Source of the DNA: Flavobacteriaceae bacterium GF1
Lineage (GTDB): Bacteria > Bacteroidota > Bacteroidia > Flavobacteriales > Flavobacteriaceae
Assembly: GCA_009797885.1 (NCBI GenBank)
Contig: WNKP01000003.1
Location: forward strand, 124,001 to 188,000
Direction: 5' to 3'
DNA length: 64,000 bases
The notes beneath the pieces were generated by a model. It searched no databases and was not told where the DNA came from. It worked only from the letters and a program-made list of their open reading frames with translations. Both the position numbers and the translations under genes were made by a program. Numbering within the stretch: the first letter of the stretch is position 1; each line of letters starts with the position of its first letter. Below, piece by piece: positions 62,658-64,000 of the stretch.

Positions 62658-62858
62658 TCAATCCTCTGGGGATATCATTTTACTTGTTTTATAACACTTC
62701 ATTTTAAAGTCCGAGATTTCGCGGCTAAGCTTCTTGTTGGCGTTCTCTAAAAGTTCGTTTTGGGTCTTCATAATCCTCAGCAGATCATGCATAGCATTGA
62801 GGTTTTCAAGTTGTACGGACACAATTTGCTCTAAATCGGCCTTGGTATATCTTCTCAT
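62658..62858 (-). CDS. small coiled-coil protein (66 aa)
   Basis: ATG at 62858, ends at 62658. Strongly charged helical sequence with heptad character (LEQIVSVQLENLNAMHDLLRIMKTQNELLENANKKLSREI), no hydrophobic segment. Divergent from the XRE gene by ~160 bp. It could be a small regulator or a phage/plasmid type protein; unrecognised. Length is small, so the call is moderate. Confidence 0.5.
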   Translation of the reverse strand: MRRYTKADLEQIVSVQLENLNAMHDLLRIMKTQNELLENANKKLSREISDFKMKCYKTSKMISPED

Positions 62859-63020
62859 ATTTAAATTGTTTAAAGAGAAATTTATATATAGAAAATCTAT
62901 GAGATAATCCAGAAATACTGGACAAATATAGATTGAATCTGGTGATTTACCAAATAGATATCCAGATTTTCAAAATATTCTCATTGATTGGCTAAATTGC
63001 TATCCTGAAAAACCGCAATA

Positions 63021-63239
63021 ATGACGGAGTTAGGATTGTTTCTCGCTAAGAAAACTGTAAACAAAGCAGAAGTATCCAGGAGGACTGGAATTAGTACGTC
63101 ACGTCTAAGTGAACTGAGCTTAAAGGAATCTGCACATCTTCGAGCCAAAGAGCTCTACCTGATAGCTCTTGCAATAGACGTAGAACCTTGTGAGTTACTT
63201 ACTGAGGTTTTCAAGGATATCAAATTAGAAGGGGTATGA
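63021..63239 (+). CDS. XRE-family HTH protein, possible controller of R-M genes
   Basis: The 72 aa protein has a helix-turn-helix region (KTVNKAEVSRRTGISTSRLSELSL, about residues 11-35) in the XRE/Cro family. Its stop TGA overlaps the ATG of the DNA methyltransferase gene (ATGA), as is usual for controller (C) proteins of restriction-modification systems. Lacks any ligand domain. A palindromic C-box upstream was not found by eye. Confidence 0.8.
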   Translation: MTELGLFLAKKTVNKAEVSRRTGISTSRLSELSLKESAHLRAKELYLIALAIDVEPCELLTEVFKDIKLEGV

Positions 63240-64000
63240 ACTTAGACTTTAAGAACTCTCATACCACATATTCAACGCATGGATTTCATACCTATCCTGC
63301 CAAAATGATACCGCAGGTAGCCAAAGCACTTTTGGATGAATACGGAAAAGGGATAGAATCATTATATGACCCCTATTGCGGTTCGGGAACATCCTTAGTT
63401 GAGGCCAAGCTACATAATATCAATGCTATAGGTTCTGATTTGAACCCTCTGGCAAGACTTATTGCGAAGGTTAAAACGACTCCTATCGAATTACAGACAC
63501 TCGACTTACACCTTCAAGATTTTTACAATTATCTCTTTAACTATCGCTTTGGCTTTCGAACCAATGAGAACTCAATTATTGTCCCGACTTTTAAGAACAT
63601 AGATTTTTGGTTTTCCAGGACCGTCAAGAAAGACCTATCTATAATCTCGTGTTTTGTTGACAACATAGAAAACGTTGACATCAAAGAGTTTTTTCAGGTT
63701 GCGCTGAGCCAAACTATCCGCGAGTGCTCCTGGACAAGAAAGAATGAGTTTAAGCTCTACAAAATGAGTGCTAATCGAATTAGGATTTTCAAACCTGATA
63801 CCTTCTCGACTTTCGAAAAGATTTTAGGTAAAAATAGAAACGGCCTCAAAAGTCTTATGAAAGAGGCAGATAATGACGTAAATATTTCAATCAATAGTTT
63901 TAATAGTTCAAATTACATTTCAAGGAGAATTATTCCTGATGAAAGCATAGATATGGTCTTGACCTCTCCACCCTATGGCGATTCTTCAACTACAGTTGCC
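63236..64000 (+). CDS. DNA methyltransferase, N4/N6-type (right end truncated)
   Basis: The frame opens at ATG 63236 and is open to the window end (at least 254 aa). Motif I (SAM binding) is LYDPYCGSGTSLVEA, about residue 45; motif IV, the catalytic TSPPYGDS, is near residue 245. The N-terminal HGFHTYPAKMIPQ block is found in N4-cytosine and N6-adenine methyltransferases. About 190 residues separate motifs I and IV, so the target recognition domain probably lies between them. The rest, and any endonuclease, lie outside the window. Confidence 0.85.
   Translation, partial: MNLDFKNSHTTYSTHGFHTYPAKMIPQVAKALLDEYGKGIESLYDPYCGSGTSLVEAKLHNINAIGSDLNPLARLIAKVKTTPIELQTLDLHLQDFYNYLFNYRFGFRTNENSIIVPTFKNIDFWFSRTVKKDLSIISCFVDNIENVDIKEFFQVALSQTIRECSWTRKNEFKLYKMSANRIRIFKPDTFSTFEKILGKNRNGLKSLMKEADNDVNISINSFNSSNYISRRIIPDESIDMVLTSPPYGDSSTTVA

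Noticed and set aside
62303-62750. Plus-strand frames 62303-62515 and 62493-62750
   Set aside because: No family features, composition not coding-like, and the second overlaps the better minus-strand frame 62658-62858.

Overview
The window is a chromosomal segment of a member of the Bacteroidota, very probably a marine Flavobacteriaceae (something like Muricauda/Flagellimonas is a guess, not a call). The evidence is the gene content (DUF3822 beside rsmD, MG2/TonB-plug proteins, a type IX secretion C-terminal domain, a kdnB gene for 8-oxidised Kdo, a separate pterin dehydratase, a 7TM-HD PgpH protein), Bacteroidetes-type promoter motifs, and the almost complete absence of Shine-Dalgarno sequences.

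From 1 to about 39.5 kb the window is mostly ordinary housekeeping DNA. It holds the end of ppk1, miaE, a frameshifted TMEM220-like gene between two copies of a ~210 bp palindromic repeat, dnaX, the RNase P RNA, rsmD and DUF3822. These are followed by a Pif1/RecD-like helicase and a forward run of DUF4126, kdsB, a HAD hydrolase, kdnB and an acyltransferase (LPS Kdo modification). A long reverse run carries yebC, pterin dehydratase, an SDR, glsA and gcvT. The thrA-thrB-thrC operon follows, with a previously hidden threonine-rich leader peptide and a terminator-like hairpin. Then come nnr, clpC, gyrA, a TPR protein, an NlpC/P60 protein that has lost its catalytic cysteine, a thiolase, pgpH, and two tandem MG2/TonB-plug paralogues with nearly identical 3' ends.

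From 39.6 to 45.4 kb there is a gene-poor accessory stretch. It contains tRNA-Ser(GCT) and a tandem array of ~112 bp units, each carrying the first ten bases of the tRNA-Pro that closes the array. After these come tRNA-Pro(TGG), an unrecognised protein with an internal duplication, two possible small membrane/peptide genes, a complete class I terpene synthase with no prenyltransferase nearby, and an unknown partner gene.

From 45.4 to 56.7 kb all genes run on the minus strand. A sigma factor, a one-TM TPR protein, an Asp-rich subtilase lipoprotein and a membrane-anchored TPR-CHAT (caspase-like) protease come first. They are followed by a DUF2490 outer-membrane barrel, a P-loop NTPase, a small membrane protein, an HTTM-DCC thiol-redox fusion and an ABC exporter with a degenerate nucleotide-binding domain. 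I regard this as the best candidate for an undescribed system: a two-protease envelope module under its own sigma factor, next to an envelope operon. The last part holds secreted proteins of unknown function (two tandem paralogues, a 536 aa protein, and a Sel1-repeat protein with a T9SS signal), an orphan response regulator, and the start of a restriction-modification locus (XRE controller-like gene overlapping a DNA methyltransferase that runs off the right edge).
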